The notes beneath the pieces were generated by a model. That model worked only from the letters and a program-made list of their open reading frames with translations, made no database searches and was not told where the DNA came from. This document shows, in pieces, positions 1-8,939 of a DNA stretch of 64,000 bases (within the stretch, counting starts at the first letter, position 1; each line of letters begins with the position of its first letter). The position numbers were made by a program, and so were the translations under genes. This stretch comes from Sphaerochaeta sp. UBA5849 (lineage in GTDB: Bacteria; Spirochaetota; Spirochaetia; Sphaerochaetales; Sphaerochaetaceae), in NCBI GenBank assembly GCA_002432715.1, contig DJGJ01000066.1, positions 23,635 through 87,634 of the forward strand, written 5' to 3'.

Positions 1-605
1 CCCCCCAGGCGGAAATCGACGGGGATATGGGCGACAGCCACATGGGATTGCAGGCTCGTCTGATGAGCCAGGCGCTCAGAAAGTTGACCGGTCTGCTTTC
101 CAAGAGCAATACCACCATCATTTTCATCAATCAGATCCGTATGAAGATCGGTGTCATGTTCGGAAATCCCGAGACAACCACCGGTGGCAATGCCTTGAAG
201 TTTTATGCTTCGGTACGTATCGAGGTCCGCAAGATAGAATCCCTGAGCAAGGGAGCCGATGATATAATCGGCAACAGGATCCGCATCAAGGTCGTCAAGA
301 ACAAGGTTTCTCCTCCCTTCAAGAAGGTTGAACTCGATCTTATGTTCGGCGAGGGGATCAGCTACATTTCCAGCGTGCTCGATGCCGCACTCAAGTACGA
401 GATGCTGGAGAAGAGCGGTTCGTGGTACTCCTACAACGGTGAGAAGATCGGGCAGGGCAGGGACAAGACCCTGGATTTCCTCAAGGACAATCCCGATATT
501 GTAGCGGATTTGGATGCCAAGCTGCGCGCTCTCATGTTCCCCAAAAAAGTACGGGAACCAAAAACTGGAAAGGATGAGGCCAAAGCACCGCCTTCACTTG
601 ACTAG
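1..605 (+). CDS. recA: RecA recombinase, 3' part
   Basis: This is the C-terminal part of RecA, the ATP-dependent strand-exchange protein of homologous recombination and SOS induction; the gene begins before the window. The open frame runs from base 3, and its first residues (PQAEIDGDMGDSHMGLQ) match the end of the RecA ATPase core. The DNA-binding loop L2 region is clear (NQIRMKIGVMFGNPETTTGG), followed by the family's C-terminal domain (GKTLDFLKDNP-like segment). The tail after about residue 170 of the visible part is Lys/Glu-rich and poorly conserved, as is usual. TAG stop at 603-605. The next gene has its own promoter, so recA probably ends its transcription unit here. Very sure of the family. 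Confidence 0.97.
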   Translation, partial: PQAEIDGDMGDSHMGLQARLMSQALRKLTGLLSKSNTTIIFINQIRMKIGVMFGNPETTTGGNALKFYASVRIEVRKIESLSKGADDIIGNRIRIKVVKNKVSPPFKKVELDLMFGEGISYISSVLDAALKYEMLEKSGSWYSYNGEKIGQGRDKTLDFLKDNPDIVADLDAKLRALMFPKKVREPKTGKDEAKAPPSLD

Positions 606-616
606 CGAGCGCTTCC

Positions 617-645
617 TTGTCAACAAGCCATTGCTTGGGTATACT
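617..645 (+). promoter_or_regulatory. sigma-70 promoter of the scpA operon
   Basis: TTGTCA at 617-622 and TATACT at 640-645 are separated by exactly 17 bp, a near-consensus housekeeping promoter just after recA. Transcription would begin near 652, about 16 nt before the scpA ATG at 668. This argues against starting scpA further upstream at 617. Confidence 0.75.
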
Positions 646-667
646 CATTCCATGGGTGACGGCAGTG

Positions 668-1627
668 ATGAATCAAGATAAGCAATACGTTGAATCCGGG
701 GGTGGGAAAACTTTTCATACCCCCATTTTTGACGGTCCCCTGGACCTCCTTCTTTTTTTGATTCAAAAGAGCGAAATCAACATTTATGACATTCCCATCA
801 GTGCGATAACCGACCAGTTTCTTGCGTACCTGAGACAGGAAGAGATCACCGAACTCTCCGATTTGACCCAATTCTACAAAATGGCTGCCGACCTTCTGTA
901 TATCAAGAGCAGGATGTTGCTCCCTGTTGATTTGGAGTTTGATGAGGAGTACGAGGATCCAAGGCAGGAGTTGGTCGAGCGCTTGCTGGAGTACCAAAAA
1001 TTTAGGAAATATACGGAACTGTTGACCAATACATCCGGCTCAGGGGAACTTTTCATCAGTCGCAAGAGCTCGCAGTTCAGGTTGCCTTTTGGGGATGAGG
1101 AGTTGTTTTGTGATGTTACGCTGCAGGATTTGCTTGCAACTTTCTCCCGGTTGATGACAACCATTACACCGAACAAGGTGTTCAATGTGTATGAATCCGT
1201 TACCGTCAACGAGAAGATTGCCCTGATGCAGGAGTTGTTTGAAACCAAGGAATATATCAGTATCGAGGATCTTATCATCCATCTCGGTTCACCCTTGCAC
1301 ATCATCTGTTCCTTCATGGCGATTCTGGATGCTTGCAAGCTTCGTATGATCACCTTGGTGCAGACAGAACCCTATGGACCGATCTTGATCCGTCGCCGTG
1401 ACGAGGCTTTCGCTCTTGATTTCAACCAGTTTTATGATGACGATGACGACCTTGAGCTACAGGGGTTTCCCGATAATCCGATAACAGAAGAGGAAGAGCA
1501 GGAATTTTTAGCAGAAGATTCTGCGCAAGATGCAGAATCTGATCGTGCAACTACTGACGCTGGTCGGGTTTTTCTGTATGATGATGAGAGTGAGGTTGAG
1601 CAAATCTTCCTCGACGATGATGAATAG
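668..1627 (+). CDS. scpA: Segregation and condensation protein A
   Basis: ScpA is the kleisin subunit that bridges the SMC heads and, with ScpB, forms the bacterial condensin for chromosome compaction and segregation. The N-terminus carries the hallmark FDGPLDLLLFLIQKSEINIYD-like block, followed by the helical region ending near KSRMLLP. The middle is variable, and a winged-helix segment near residues 205-250 would contact the second SMC head. The tail is strikingly acidic (runs of Asp/Glu). I start it at ATG 668 (319 aa) because the promoter at 617-645 lies inside the longer open frame. The Shine-Dalgarno is weak (GGGTGA at 654-659). First gene of scpA-scpB-rluB-cmk-rpsA. Confidence 0.93.
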   Translation: MNQDKQYVESGGGKTFHTPIFDGPLDLLLFLIQKSEINIYDIPISAITDQFLAYLRQEEITELSDLTQFYKMAADLLYIKSRMLLPVDLEFDEEYEDPRQELVERLLEYQKFRKYTELLTNTSGSGELFISRKSSQFRLPFGDEELFCDVTLQDLLATFSRLMTTITPNKVFNVYESVTVNEKIALMQELFETKEYISIEDLIIHLGSPLHIICSFMAILDACKLRMITLVQTEPYGPILIRRRDEAFALDFNQFYDDDDDLELQGFPDNPITEEEEQEFLAEDSAQDAESDRATTDAGRVFLYDDESEVEQIFLDDDE

Positions 1628-1635
1628 GAGCGTTG

Positions 1636-2244
1636 GTGGTGGATAAGAAGAGGCAAACCGGCGATGTGATGCCGGGTCAAGGCCCCCTCTTGAGTACAGA
1701 GGCCCGTTTGTTGGAAGTAATTCTCTTCTTGGAGAATGAGCCGGTGAGCTTGGAAAAGCTGATGAAAATGACATCCTTCACTGCAGAGACAGCCACGGCT
1801 GCCCTTGCAGAAATCAAGGAGCATTACGCACTCTTTCTCCATGGGCTTGATCTTGTTGAAAGCCAAGGTTCCTATCACTTTCTCCCTTCTTCCGATTTGC
1901 ACGACAAATTGCGTTCCTGTTACGGCAAACGTGTCGACAGGCGCCTATCCCGTGCTGCTCTGGAAACGCTCTCCATAGTTGCCTACAGCCAACCGATCAC
2001 CCGCAGGGAGATCGACAATATCCGCGGTGTAGCCAGCGACACCATCATCAGGTTGCTCAGGGAGCGGGAGTATATCAAAGTGGTTGGCCGAAAGGACGTT
2101 CCCGGCCATCCTTGTTTGTATGGAACGTCAAGAAAATTCCTCTTCGAATTCAACTTGAGCAGTATAAGTGCTCTACCCAAGCTTTCGGATATTGACCGTT
2201 TGCGGTTTGAAACGGAGACGACACAGGAGATTGAGACAGAATGA
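1636..2244 (+). CDS. scpB: Segregation and condensation protein B
   Basis: ScpB is a winged-helix protein that dimerises and binds the ScpA linker in the SMC-ScpAB condensin. About 202 aa, the usual size. The N-terminal winged helix (LLEVILFLENEPVSLEKL) and the second winged helix with the conserved ALETLSIVAYSQPITRREID block and the IRG motif are both present. The start is a GTG at 1636 or 1639: AGGAG at 1626-1630 is 5-8 nt upstream, while the first possible codon at 1633 lies too close. It begins nine bases after the scpA stop and ends overlapping rluB by four bases (ATGA), so translation is coupled. Confidence 0.93.
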   Translation: MVDKKRQTGDVMPGQGPLLSTEARLLEVILFLENEPVSLEKLMKMTSFTAETATAALAEIKEHYALFLHGLDLVESQGSYHFLPSSDLHDKLRSCYGKRVDRRLSRAALETLSIVAYSQPITRREIDNIRGVASDTIIRLLREREYIKVVGRKDVPGHPCLYGTSRKFLFEFNLSSISALPKLSDIDRLRFETETTQEIETE

Positions 2245-2993
2245 AATTGGAATATCCGATTCGCCTGCAGGCCTATATGGCAAAGAGCGGTTGCGGTTCA
2301 CGGAGGTTTTGCGAAACCCTGATCACCGCCGGAAGAGTGACGATCAATACCAAACGGGTGACCGAGCTTGGTACCAAGGTCAATGAGGAAGATGTCGTCA
2401 TGGTCGATGACCAACTCATCGAGCCTGCAGACAGGACCTACTACTACGCCCTGTATAAACCACGAGGGTATGTCTGCACGAACTACGACCCCAATGAGAA
2501 GCTCTACGCCCGCGACCTGATCGACATCGCCGACAAGAATCTGCTGTTCCATATCGGCAGGCTCGACAAGGAGTCCACCGGCTTGATTCTCTTCACCAAT
2601 GACGGTGATGTAGCCCAGAAGGTGATGCATCCTTCCCGCGAGATTGAGAAGGAGTACCTGGTCAGCTGTTCCACCGAGGTAAGAAGGGAAGACCTTGAGG
2701 AAGCTTTGAAAGGTGTCTACATCGATATCCCCCAGCCGTATCGTATCAAGCGTTTTGAGATTCTTTCCAAGAAGTGGGTAAAGATCATCCTCACCGAAGG
2801 CAAGAATCGTGAAATTCGGAAGATTTTCAGTTACTTCGGATACGATGTGAAACAGCTCGTACGCATAAGAATCGGGTGCATCGAACTTGGAGACATGCAG
2901 CCCGGCCAGTACCGCCCGGTGTACCCTTCGGAAATCGAGGCTATGCTCAAAGGTGAGACTGAGCCGGTGAAGAAGAGGAAAGTCTCATGGTAG
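2241..2993 (+). CDS. rluB: RluB/RsuA-family rRNA pseudouridine synthase
   Basis: This enzyme isomerises a uridine in ribosomal RNA to pseudouridine; RluB acts on 23S rRNA and RsuA on 16S rRNA. An N-terminal S4 RNA-binding domain (about residues 5-60) precedes the catalytic domain. The catalytic aspartate is in GRLDKESTGLILFTNDG (Asp109), the diagnostic motif of the RsuA/RluB/E/F group. 250 aa. The gene overlaps both neighbours: ATGA with scpB, and 7 bp with cmk. The scpAB-rluB-cmk order is widely conserved and favours RluB over RsuA, but substrate specificity cannot be read from the sequence alone. Confidence 0.9.
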   Translation: MKLEYPIRLQAYMAKSGCGSRRFCETLITAGRVTINTKRVTELGTKVNEEDVVMVDDQLIEPADRTYYYALYKPRGYVCTNYDPNEKLYARDLIDIADKNLLFHIGRLDKESTGLILFTNDGDVAQKVMHPSREIEKEYLVSCSTEVRREDLEEALKGVYIDIPQPYRIKRFEILSKKWVKIILTEGKNREIRKIFSYFGYDVKQLVRIRIGCIELGDMQPGQYRPVYPSEIEAMLKGETEPVKKRKVSW

Positions 2994-3631
2994 TTGCAAT
3001 CGACGGACCGGCCGGGGTGGGCAAGAGCACCATTGCAAAAATGATTGCTCAGTCCTGCAACTTCTATTATCTGAATTCAGGCTCTTTCTATCGTGCCTAT
3101 ACCTTCCTGCATATCCAAGAGGGCAAAGACCCCATGGATTTTCCCTCGGTGCTTGAGACCGCCAGACAGCATGTCCTCGCAGTCGATGGTGGCCGTATCT
3201 GCGTGGAAGGTGAGGATATCGAGGACAAGCTCCATACCAGTGAGGTCGATCGCTTTGTTGCCAAGATTTCTGCGTATCCTCCACTGCGCGAGCATGTGAA
3301 CGAGCAGCTGAGAAGAATTTCAAAGGATATGGATGTCGTGGTTGAGGGCAGGGATGTCACTACGGTTGTCTTCCCCGATGCCGATCTTAAGTGTTATTTC
3401 GATGCAAAACCGGAGGTACGGGCCGAGCGCAGGTTCAAGCAGCATCCCGACGGGCCGGACTATGAGACGGTGCTCAAAGAGATACAGGAGCGCGACCATA
3501 TCGACAGGACTAAGCCTGTAGGGGCTTTGCAAGTGGCCGATGGAGCCCTCTATATCGATACCTCGCACTTGACTATGGTGCAAGTTTGTGAGAAAGTGTT
3601 ATCTGCTATTTTTACGCTTAAAGCGAAGTAA
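2987..3631 (+). CDS. cmk: Cytidylate kinase
   Basis: Cmk phosphorylates CMP and dCMP with ATP, recycling nucleotides from RNA turnover. The P-loop GPAGVGKST lies at residues 7-15. It is followed by the nucleotide-binding segment around SGSFYRA (family consensus TGAMYR), with EGRDVTT in the CMP-binding region and an arginine-rich lid near residues 140-170 (ERRFKQ, RDHIDRTKP). 214 aa, slightly short for the family (about 220-230). Ser-Gly-Ser-Phe replaces the common T-G-A-M/L before Tyr-Arg, a mild variant. It sits directly upstream of rpsA, the classic cmk-rpsA arrangement. Confidence 0.93.
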   Translation: MVVAIDGPAGVGKSTIAKMIAQSCNFYYLNSGSFYRAYTFLHIQEGKDPMDFPSVLETARQHVLAVDGGRICVEGEDIEDKLHTSEVDRFVAKISAYPPLREHVNEQLRRISKDMDVVVEGRDVTTVVFPDADLKCYFDAKPEVRAERRFKQHPDGPDYETVLKEIQERDHIDRTKPVGALQVADGALYIDTSHLTMVQVCEKVLSAIFTLKAK

Positions 3632-3661
3632 ATAGGTAAATTTAGGATCAGGAGAAATCAA

Positions 3662-5377
3662 GTGGCTGAAGAACAAGAAATGGATGAAAAGAAGACCAAA
3701 ATGCAGGATATGCTGCAGGAGGAGTATCTTAAATCTCTTGATGGAATCGAAGACGGTCAACTCGTGGCCGGTACTGTTGTCCAGGTAAACAACGAGTATG
3801 TATTCGTGGATGTCGGTTACAAGAGCGAGGGTCGCATCTCTCGTGATGAGTTCGCATCTATTCCTGAAGTTGGTGAAGAAGTGAAAGTCGTCATCATCAA
3901 TAAGGAAGGGAAGGGCGGTCAGATCGTCGTTTCCAAGAAGCGTGCCGATTTCAAGGAACGCACTGATGAGCTGAAGGCTGCTGCTGAAAGCAGATCTCCC
4001 GTTTTGGGCAAATTTGAGAAAGTAATCAAGGGTGGCTTCGAGATCGATCTCGGAGGCGAGTACAAGGGGTTCTGCCCCCTCTCCAAGGCTGACGTAGTTC
4101 GTGTCGAGGAACCGGAGACTTTGATCGGAGTAACTGATTACTTCATCATCGACAAGTTCCATGGCGGCACCAAGCTCAAGAGCGTGGTGAACAGACGTGA
4201 GTACCTTGACCAGAAAATCAAAGAAAATAAAGAGAAGTTCTTCTCCACCGTTCAGATCGGTGACGTTGTCGAAGGTGTGGTCAAATCCTTTACCTCCTTC
4301 GGTGCCTTCATTGACCTTGGCGGTTTTGATGGACTGTTGCATATCAATGACATGAGCTGGGGCCATGTCACCCGTCCGAAGGATTTCGTGAAGAAGGGAC
4401 AGGTTGTACAGCTCAGGCTTATCAACATCGATCCCGAAACCCAGAAGATCAACCTGTCACTGAAGCACATGCAGGAAGATCCCTGGACCACCTTTGAACA
4501 GAAGTACAATGTCGGTGACACCATCAAGGCACCGGTGACCAAAATCACCACCTTCGGTGCATTCATCGAGATCGAGCCCGGCATCGAGGGTCTTGCCCAT
4601 ATCTCCGAGCTGTCCTGGACCAAGCGGGTCAACAACCCCAAGGAAGTCCTGGATGTCGGTGATGTCGTCGAGGCAAAGATTCTCGGGTATGACTTGGACA
4701 AGAAGCGTGTCTCTTTGGGCCTCAAACAGCTTGAGGAAAATCCCTGGGATACCATTGTGGAGCGTTATCCTGTCGGCATGACACTTTCCAAGCCGGTTGT
4801 GAAAATCACCAATAGCGGCGCTTTCGTCAACCTCGAGGAAGGCATCGACGGCTTTCTGCACATCGATGACATTTCCTGGACCAAGAAGGTCAAGAATATG
4901 TCTTCCTTCTGCGCAGAAGGTGATGTGATCGACGTTGTGGTCATCCGTGTCGAGCCCGACAACCGCCGGATCCGCCTTGGCGTGAAACAGCTTGAAGGCA
5001 ATCCTTGGCAAACCCTGCGCCACGACTATCCGAAGTTCAGCACCATCAGCGGTGTCATCACCAATGTGACTGACTTTGGCGTATTTGTGAAAGTTCTGGG
5101 TGACATCGAAGGCCTGATCAGCAAGTACAACCTGGTCGGACCTGATGAAGAGTATACCGATGAGGTCCTCAAGAAGTTCAAGGTTGGCGATCCCATCACC
5201 GCCATGGTTGTTGAATGCAATCCGACCACCCAGAAGCTGTCTCTCTCCATCAAGGAGCTGGTAAAGCGTTCCCAGCAGTCGGAAATTGCAAAATACATCC
5301 ATGAGGATGATGACAGCGATACTTTCTCCCTTGCAGACATGATGCGTTACAAGGATGAGGATAGGGAAGACAACTAA
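3662..5377 (+). CDS. rpsA: 30S ribosomal protein S1
   Basis: S1 binds single-stranded mRNA and helps place it on the 30S subunit. The protein (571 aa) has about six S1/OB-fold repeats; the later ones begin with G-x-x-V/I-x-G-x-V-x(5)-FGAF (for example near residues 200, 285, 370 and 460). The first two are more divergent, as in Gram-negative S1. GTG start at 3662 with AGGAG at 3650-3654 seven bases before it; an ATG at 3680 is a less likely alternative. Downstream lies a strong hairpin terminator at 5397-5423. A full-length S1 implies that strong Shine-Dalgarno sequences are not essential for initiation in this organism. Confidence 0.95.
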   Translation: MAEEQEMDEKKTKMQDMLQEEYLKSLDGIEDGQLVAGTVVQVNNEYVFVDVGYKSEGRISRDEFASIPEVGEEVKVVIINKEGKGGQIVVSKKRADFKERTDELKAAAESRSPVLGKFEKVIKGGFEIDLGGEYKGFCPLSKADVVRVEEPETLIGVTDYFIIDKFHGGTKLKSVVNRREYLDQKIKENKEKFFSTVQIGDVVEGVVKSFTSFGAFIDLGGFDGLLHINDMSWGHVTRPKDFVKKGQVVQLRLINIDPETQKINLSLKHMQEDPWTTFEQKYNVGDTIKAPVTKITTFGAFIEIEPGIEGLAHISELSWTKRVNNPKEVLDVGDVVEAKILGYDLDKKRVSLGLKQLEENPWDTIVERYPVGMTLSKPVVKITNSGAFVNLEEGIDGFLHIDDISWTKKVKNMSSFCAEGDVIDVVVIRVEPDNRRIRLGVKQLEGNPWQTLRHDYPKFSTISGVITNVTDFGVFVKVLGDIEGLISKYNLVGPDEEYTDEVLKKFKVGDPITAMVVECNPTTQKLSLSIKELVKRSQQSEIAKYIHEDDDSDTFSLADMMRYKDEDREDN

Positions 5378-5396
5378 GGTTGTGTTCCACCATACT

Positions 5397-5423
5397 AGGC
5401 GGCACACAGCCGCCTGTGTTTTA
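5397..5423 (+). terminator. Rho-independent terminator after rpsA
   Basis: A perfect 7-bp GC-rich stem, AGGCGGC (5397-5403) with GCCGCCT (5409-5415), closes a five-base loop and is followed by TGTGTTTTA. It ends the scpA-to-rpsA operon. Confidence 0.8.
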
Positions 5424-5447
5424 TACCCTTGATAACGGAGATGTAGC

Positions 5448-6137
5448 ATGAGTAATAAAAAGAAGGATTCTGCTGAACTAACCTTGACTGAAAGAATCGA
5501 AGGATCATTGAATAGCTTTTTGGCCCGTAACAAGAAGGCAGCCATTATTGTCTTGGCAGTTGTAGTTATCGGTCTGATTACGCTTGGCATCGTTACTTCG
5601 GTCAACAACAAGAACCTGCAAGCGCAGTTCAACTCGATTGATTTGCTGGAGACCGCCTATTCCGAGCTGCAGGCTCTGGGAACCGAGGATGAAGGGTATC
5701 AGGCCAAATATGATGAACTCGTAGCCGGCTTGAACGACTTGGCTGCAAAGGGAAACAAATACCCCAGCCTCAAGGCTCAATACCTCCTGGGTATGATAGC
5801 TTTTGAGAAAGAGGAGTATCAGAAGGCTCTTGACAGCTTCATCGCTACGTACTCGAATGCAGGTAAGAACTACCTTGCTTCGCTTGCGCTGACCAACGCT
5901 GCAGTAAGTGCGGAAGAGCTTGGCAATGACTCGTTGGCTCTTGAATACTATACCAAGGTCATTGATGAATTCGGATTGTCAGCCGCCGAGGCTCCGAAAG
6001 CCTTGTTCGGACAGGCAAGACTTCAGGAAAAGAAAGGCAACCTAGAACTTGCCAAAGCAACGTTCCAGCAGCTCGCCGATCAATTCCCGACCTCTGAGTT
6101 TGCCAAGATTGCAACCAATAGACTTGCCTTTCTGTAG
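5448..6137 (+). CDS. Membrane-anchored TPR protein
   Basis: Unknown function. The first 30 residues are charged and cytoplasmic-looking. One hydrophobic segment (about 32-54, IIVLAVVVIGLITLGIV) should anchor the protein in the inner membrane with the rest outside. The remainder is helical with at least three degenerate tetratricopeptide repeats (around YQKALDSF, ALEYYTKVI, LAKATFQQLADQFPTSEFA). The layout resembles YfgM-like periplasmic scaffold proteins, but I cannot equate them. ATG 5448 follows GGAG (5437-5440) by 7 nt. It lies after the rpsA terminator and so needs its own promoter, which I could not identify with confidence in the 24 bp available. Confidence 0.75.
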   Translation: MSNKKKDSAELTLTERIEGSLNSFLARNKKAAIIVLAVVVIGLITLGIVTSVNNKNLQAQFNSIDLLETAYSELQALGTEDEGYQAKYDELVAGLNDLAAKGNKYPSLKAQYLLGMIAFEKEEYQKALDSFIATYSNAGKNYLASLALTNAAVSAEELGNDSLALEYYTKVIDEFGLSAAEAPKALFGQARLQEKKGNLELAKATFQQLADQFPTSEFAKIATNRLAFL

Positions 6138-6190
6138 GTAAACGGGGTAGGGTGGACTAAACCCAACCGTGAAGAGAGGAGACAGATGCC

Positions 6191-6955
6191 ATGAAGATGA
6201 GAAATCACATTCTTCGTATGGTGTCTGTCTTTTTTCTTGTCCTGGTGCTGGGTGGGTGTGGGATGGCGGTAATTTTCTATATCGATTCTTATATCGATGT
6301 TACAGATAATGATACTGAGACCACCCTGTCTGGATCCTATGTAGTAAGAAATGATGAATTCAATAACCTAGCACTCATCGAGGATGATACAGGACCTTCA
6401 CTTTGGATCGGTTACATGGTAAGTGATTCATCCACAATATCTTCAAGCAGCAGTATCATCAATCTATTTGCTTATACATACGGTAAAAAGCCGAATGGGC
6501 GTACAATCGATAAAATTTCGTTATCAAATCCAGCAGTAGTCAGCGCAAGCGATGGATCATATGCATTATTTCAATTCTCTGGCATAAATAGTTCAAATGA
6601 TTATGCCGCGCCTTTGTACCATGCCACAGCAGTCGATCATACCAGTCCCGAAGACACATTCACTATCACAAAAACAGATGTCAATTCTACGCATGTTGAG
6701 TTTACCCTTGCTTTTGATAACGCAAAATTTGTCAGTCATATAGATGGTGGAATACTTCGTAGATATGATGGTACCCAATTTCCCAACGATGTACCGTACA
6801 GTGAAAAAGGGGCTTTTCCTGATTACTTTTATTCTACAAATCCTTCGAACGAATTATATTGCCATATTTTCGCTGCCATGAATGTAACTGAAGGCTCATT
6901 CTCCAATATTTACTGGACAAGTTTGGCTTATCTAGGGTATCTTCAATTAGATTAA
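6191..6955 (+). CDS. Putative lipoprotein, orphan, AT-rich
   Basis: I do not recognise this protein. It has a clear lipoprotein signal: a basic start, a hydrophobic core, then L-G-G-C with the lipidated cysteine at residue 23. The mature part (about 230 aa) has no repeat or motif that I know and looks beta-rich. AGAGGAG (6174-6180) is 10 nt before ATG 6191; a second in-frame ATG at 6197 is possible. Base composition is visibly more AT-rich than its neighbours and its codons end in A/T more often, suggesting recent acquisition or a fast-evolving surface protein. It is isolated, facing glmS tail to tail. Confidence 0.7.
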   Translation: MKMRNHILRMVSVFFLVLVLGGCGMAVIFYIDSYIDVTDNDTETTLSGSYVVRNDEFNNLALIEDDTGPSLWIGYMVSDSSTISSSSSIINLFAYTYGKKPNGRTIDKISLSNPAVVSASDGSYALFQFSGINSSNDYAAPLYHATAVDHTSPEDTFTITKTDVNSTHVEFTLAFDNAKFVSHIDGGILRRYDGTQFPNDVPYSEKGAFPDYFYSTNPSNELYCHIFAAMNVTEGSFSNIYWTSLAYLGYLQLD

Positions 6956-6956
6956 C

Positions 6957-6977
6957 ATAAAAAGGGGACCTTCCCTT
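6957..6977 (-). terminator. Possible terminator of glmS
   Basis: On the minus strand AAGGG and CCCTT form a 5-bp stem with a six-base loop and a TTTTTAT tail. It lies about 90 bp beyond the glmS stop. The stem is short, so this is tentative. Confidence 0.4.
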
Positions 6978-7067
6978 CTACAATAGTAATTTTGTATAAT
7001 CTATAAATAATATATATTCTGTTAACTAGAAACCATTCCAAACATATTTGTTTTGATGGTCCATCAA

Positions 7068-8867
7068 TTACTCGACAGTAACCGACTTGGCCAGGTTTCT
7101 CGGCTTGTCAGGATCATTTCCCTTCAGAACTGCACAGTAGTATGCATAGAGCTGGCTGACAATCACACTGAGAATCGGGCTGAACAAAGGATGCGTCTGT
7201 GGAAGCCTGAAGATTGCATCGGCTGTATCATCAAACGTATGCACATCCTCAAACGTAATAACCAATGCCGTTGCACCCCTGGCTTTTACTTCCTTGATGT
7301 TGGAGTCCATCTTTGCGTACAAGGACGGTTGCGTGCACAGGGCAACCACCAAGGTTGAAGTATCGACCAAGGCAATCGGCCCATGTTTCAGCTCTCCTGC
7401 TGCAAAGGCCTCACTGTGCGTATAGCTGATCTCCTTGAGCTTGAGGGCACTTTCCAGACTGATTGCGAAATCAACGAGCCGCCCCATGAAGAACACTTTG
7501 GTTTTGTTGAATTGGCTGGCTGCAAACCGTTGGATGTCCTCCTGCCGGTCGATGAGCAACTGGGTTTTTCCCGGCAACTGTCCCAGTGCTTCAAGCAGCA
7601 CCGAGCGTTCCTGCTTTGCAATCAATGCAGCAATGGTGAAGAGACTCAAGAGTTGCGTTGTAAAGGCCTTTGTTGAGGCTACAGCGATTTCTGGACCGGC
7701 CTGGGTATACAGGACCCAATCGGCTTCACGGCTGAGCGTACAGCCCACCACATTGGTCAGGGCAATGGTCGGAATCCCAAGCTCCTTCAAGAGCCTGAGG
7801 GATGCTATGGTATCGGCGGTTTCACCGCTTTGGCTGATGAGCAGACACACTTCGCCCTCTTTCTGGATATGTCTTCGATATCTGAGCTCACTGGCTACGA
7901 GGACTTCGACAGGAAGACCGGCAACCTGTTCAATTACATAGGAGGCTACCATGGCCGCATGGTAGGCGGTCCCGCAGCCGGTGATCAGCAGGTGTTTGCA
8001 GTTTTCCAAAAGGTTTTCTATTTGGGTGGGAAACGCCAATACGCCATCCTTGCATCTCGAATGCAACGTGTCACGCAGAGCCTTGGGCTGCTCGCAGATC
8101 TCCTTGAGCATGAAGTGTTCGAATCCGCACTTCTCTGCTGCTTCCATATCCCATTCGATGGTCTGGATTTCCCGCTCGATCTCATCCCCATCGAGGTTGT
8201 AGATATGCACCTCATTCTGCGTAAGAGTGGCAACCTCCAAATCCTCCAGGTATTGGACTTTCCTGGTATGGCTCAAAAGCGGCGGCACATCGCTGGCCAG
8301 CATGGTGGCATGCTCGCTTCTTCCGATGACCAAGGGACTGTCCTTTCGTGCAACCACCAACACCTCGGGGTGTTGACTGCAGGCAACTGCGATGGCATAG
8401 GAGCCTTCCAGGCGCTTGACCGTCTCCGTGACGGCCTGCAGGAGATCGCCGTTGTAGTGGAAGTCGATCAAGTGGGCGATGACCTCGCTGTCGGTTTGGC
8501 TCACGAACTTCACTTGATGCTTTTCAAGCCATGACCGCAGCTGGGCATGGTTTTCTATGATTCCGTTGTGGACCACGGCAATGTTCTGTGAAACATCGGT
8601 ATGGGGATGGCTGTTCAGGTCAGACGGTTCGCCATGAGTCGCCCAACGGGTATGTGCGATACCGCATTTTCCGGTAATCGGTTTTTGCTGGACCAAAAGC
8701 TCCAAATTGGAAAGTCGTCCCTTGATCTTGCGTATCTGAAGGTTGTTTTTCTCATCAACCAAGGCGATACCGGCAGAATCATATCCGCGGTATTCAAGCT
8801 TGCGAAGAGCTTCAAGGAGAAGGGAGGAAGCTTCCTCTGTTCCGACATATCCAACAATTCCACACAT
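7068..8867 (-). CDS. glmS: Glutamine--fructose-6-phosphate aminotransferase (isomerising)
   Basis: GlmS makes glucosamine-6-phosphate from fructose-6-phosphate and glutamine, the entry to peptidoglycan amino-sugar synthesis. The N-terminal class II glutamine amidotransferase domain begins MCGIVGYVG, with Cys2 (Cys1 after Met removal) as nucleophile. It continues with the ARTRWATHG-like block (AHTRWATHG), then two SIS sugar isomerase domains (around residues 280-420 and 450-590; SQSGETADT is in the first). It ends with the typical C-terminal KSVTVE. 599 aa, full length. On the minus strand AAGGGG lies just before the ATG. The short upstream leader leaves no room for a glmS ribozyme. Confidence 0.97.
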   Translation of the reverse strand: MCGIVGYVGTEEASSLLLEALRKLEYRGYDSAGIALVDEKNNLQIRKIKGRLSNLELLVQQKPITGKCGIAHTRWATHGEPSDLNSHPHTDVSQNIAVVHNGIIENHAQLRSWLEKHQVKFVSQTDSEVIAHLIDFHYNGDLLQAVTETVKRLEGSYAIAVACSQHPEVLVVARKDSPLVIGRSEHATMLASDVPPLLSHTRKVQYLEDLEVATLTQNEVHIYNLDGDEIEREIQTIEWDMEAAEKCGFEHFMLKEICEQPKALRDTLHSRCKDGVLAFPTQIENLLENCKHLLITGCGTAYHAAMVASYVIEQVAGLPVEVLVASELRYRRHIQKEGEVCLLISQSGETADTIASLRLLKELGIPTIALTNVVGCTLSREADWVLYTQAGPEIAVASTKAFTTQLLSLFTIAALIAKQERSVLLEALGQLPGKTQLLIDRQEDIQRFAASQFNKTKVFFMGRLVDFAISLESALKLKEISYTHSEAFAAGELKHGPIALVDTSTLVVALCTQPSLYAKMDSNIKEVKARGATALVITFEDVHTFDDTADAIFRLPQTHPLFSPILSVIVSQLYAYYCAVLKGNDPDKPRNLAKSVTVE

Positions 8868-8939
8868 GCAACACCCCTTAAAAGGTCCGGTTACAGGTGT
8901 AGTAGCATGATTCGTGCTGTTTTTACTAGAGTTTTGACA

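Noticed and set aside
617..667. Upstream extension of scpA
   Set aside because: The stretch holds the operon promoter (-35 at 617, -10 at 640) and no ribosome site; ATG 668 fits the family N-terminus.
4457..5632. 391-codon frame antisense to rpsA
   Set aside because: Shadow frame of a conserved gene; no motif.
8868..8939. glmS ribozyme
   Set aside because: Only 72 bp separate glmS from the next gene and no ribozyme core is visible.
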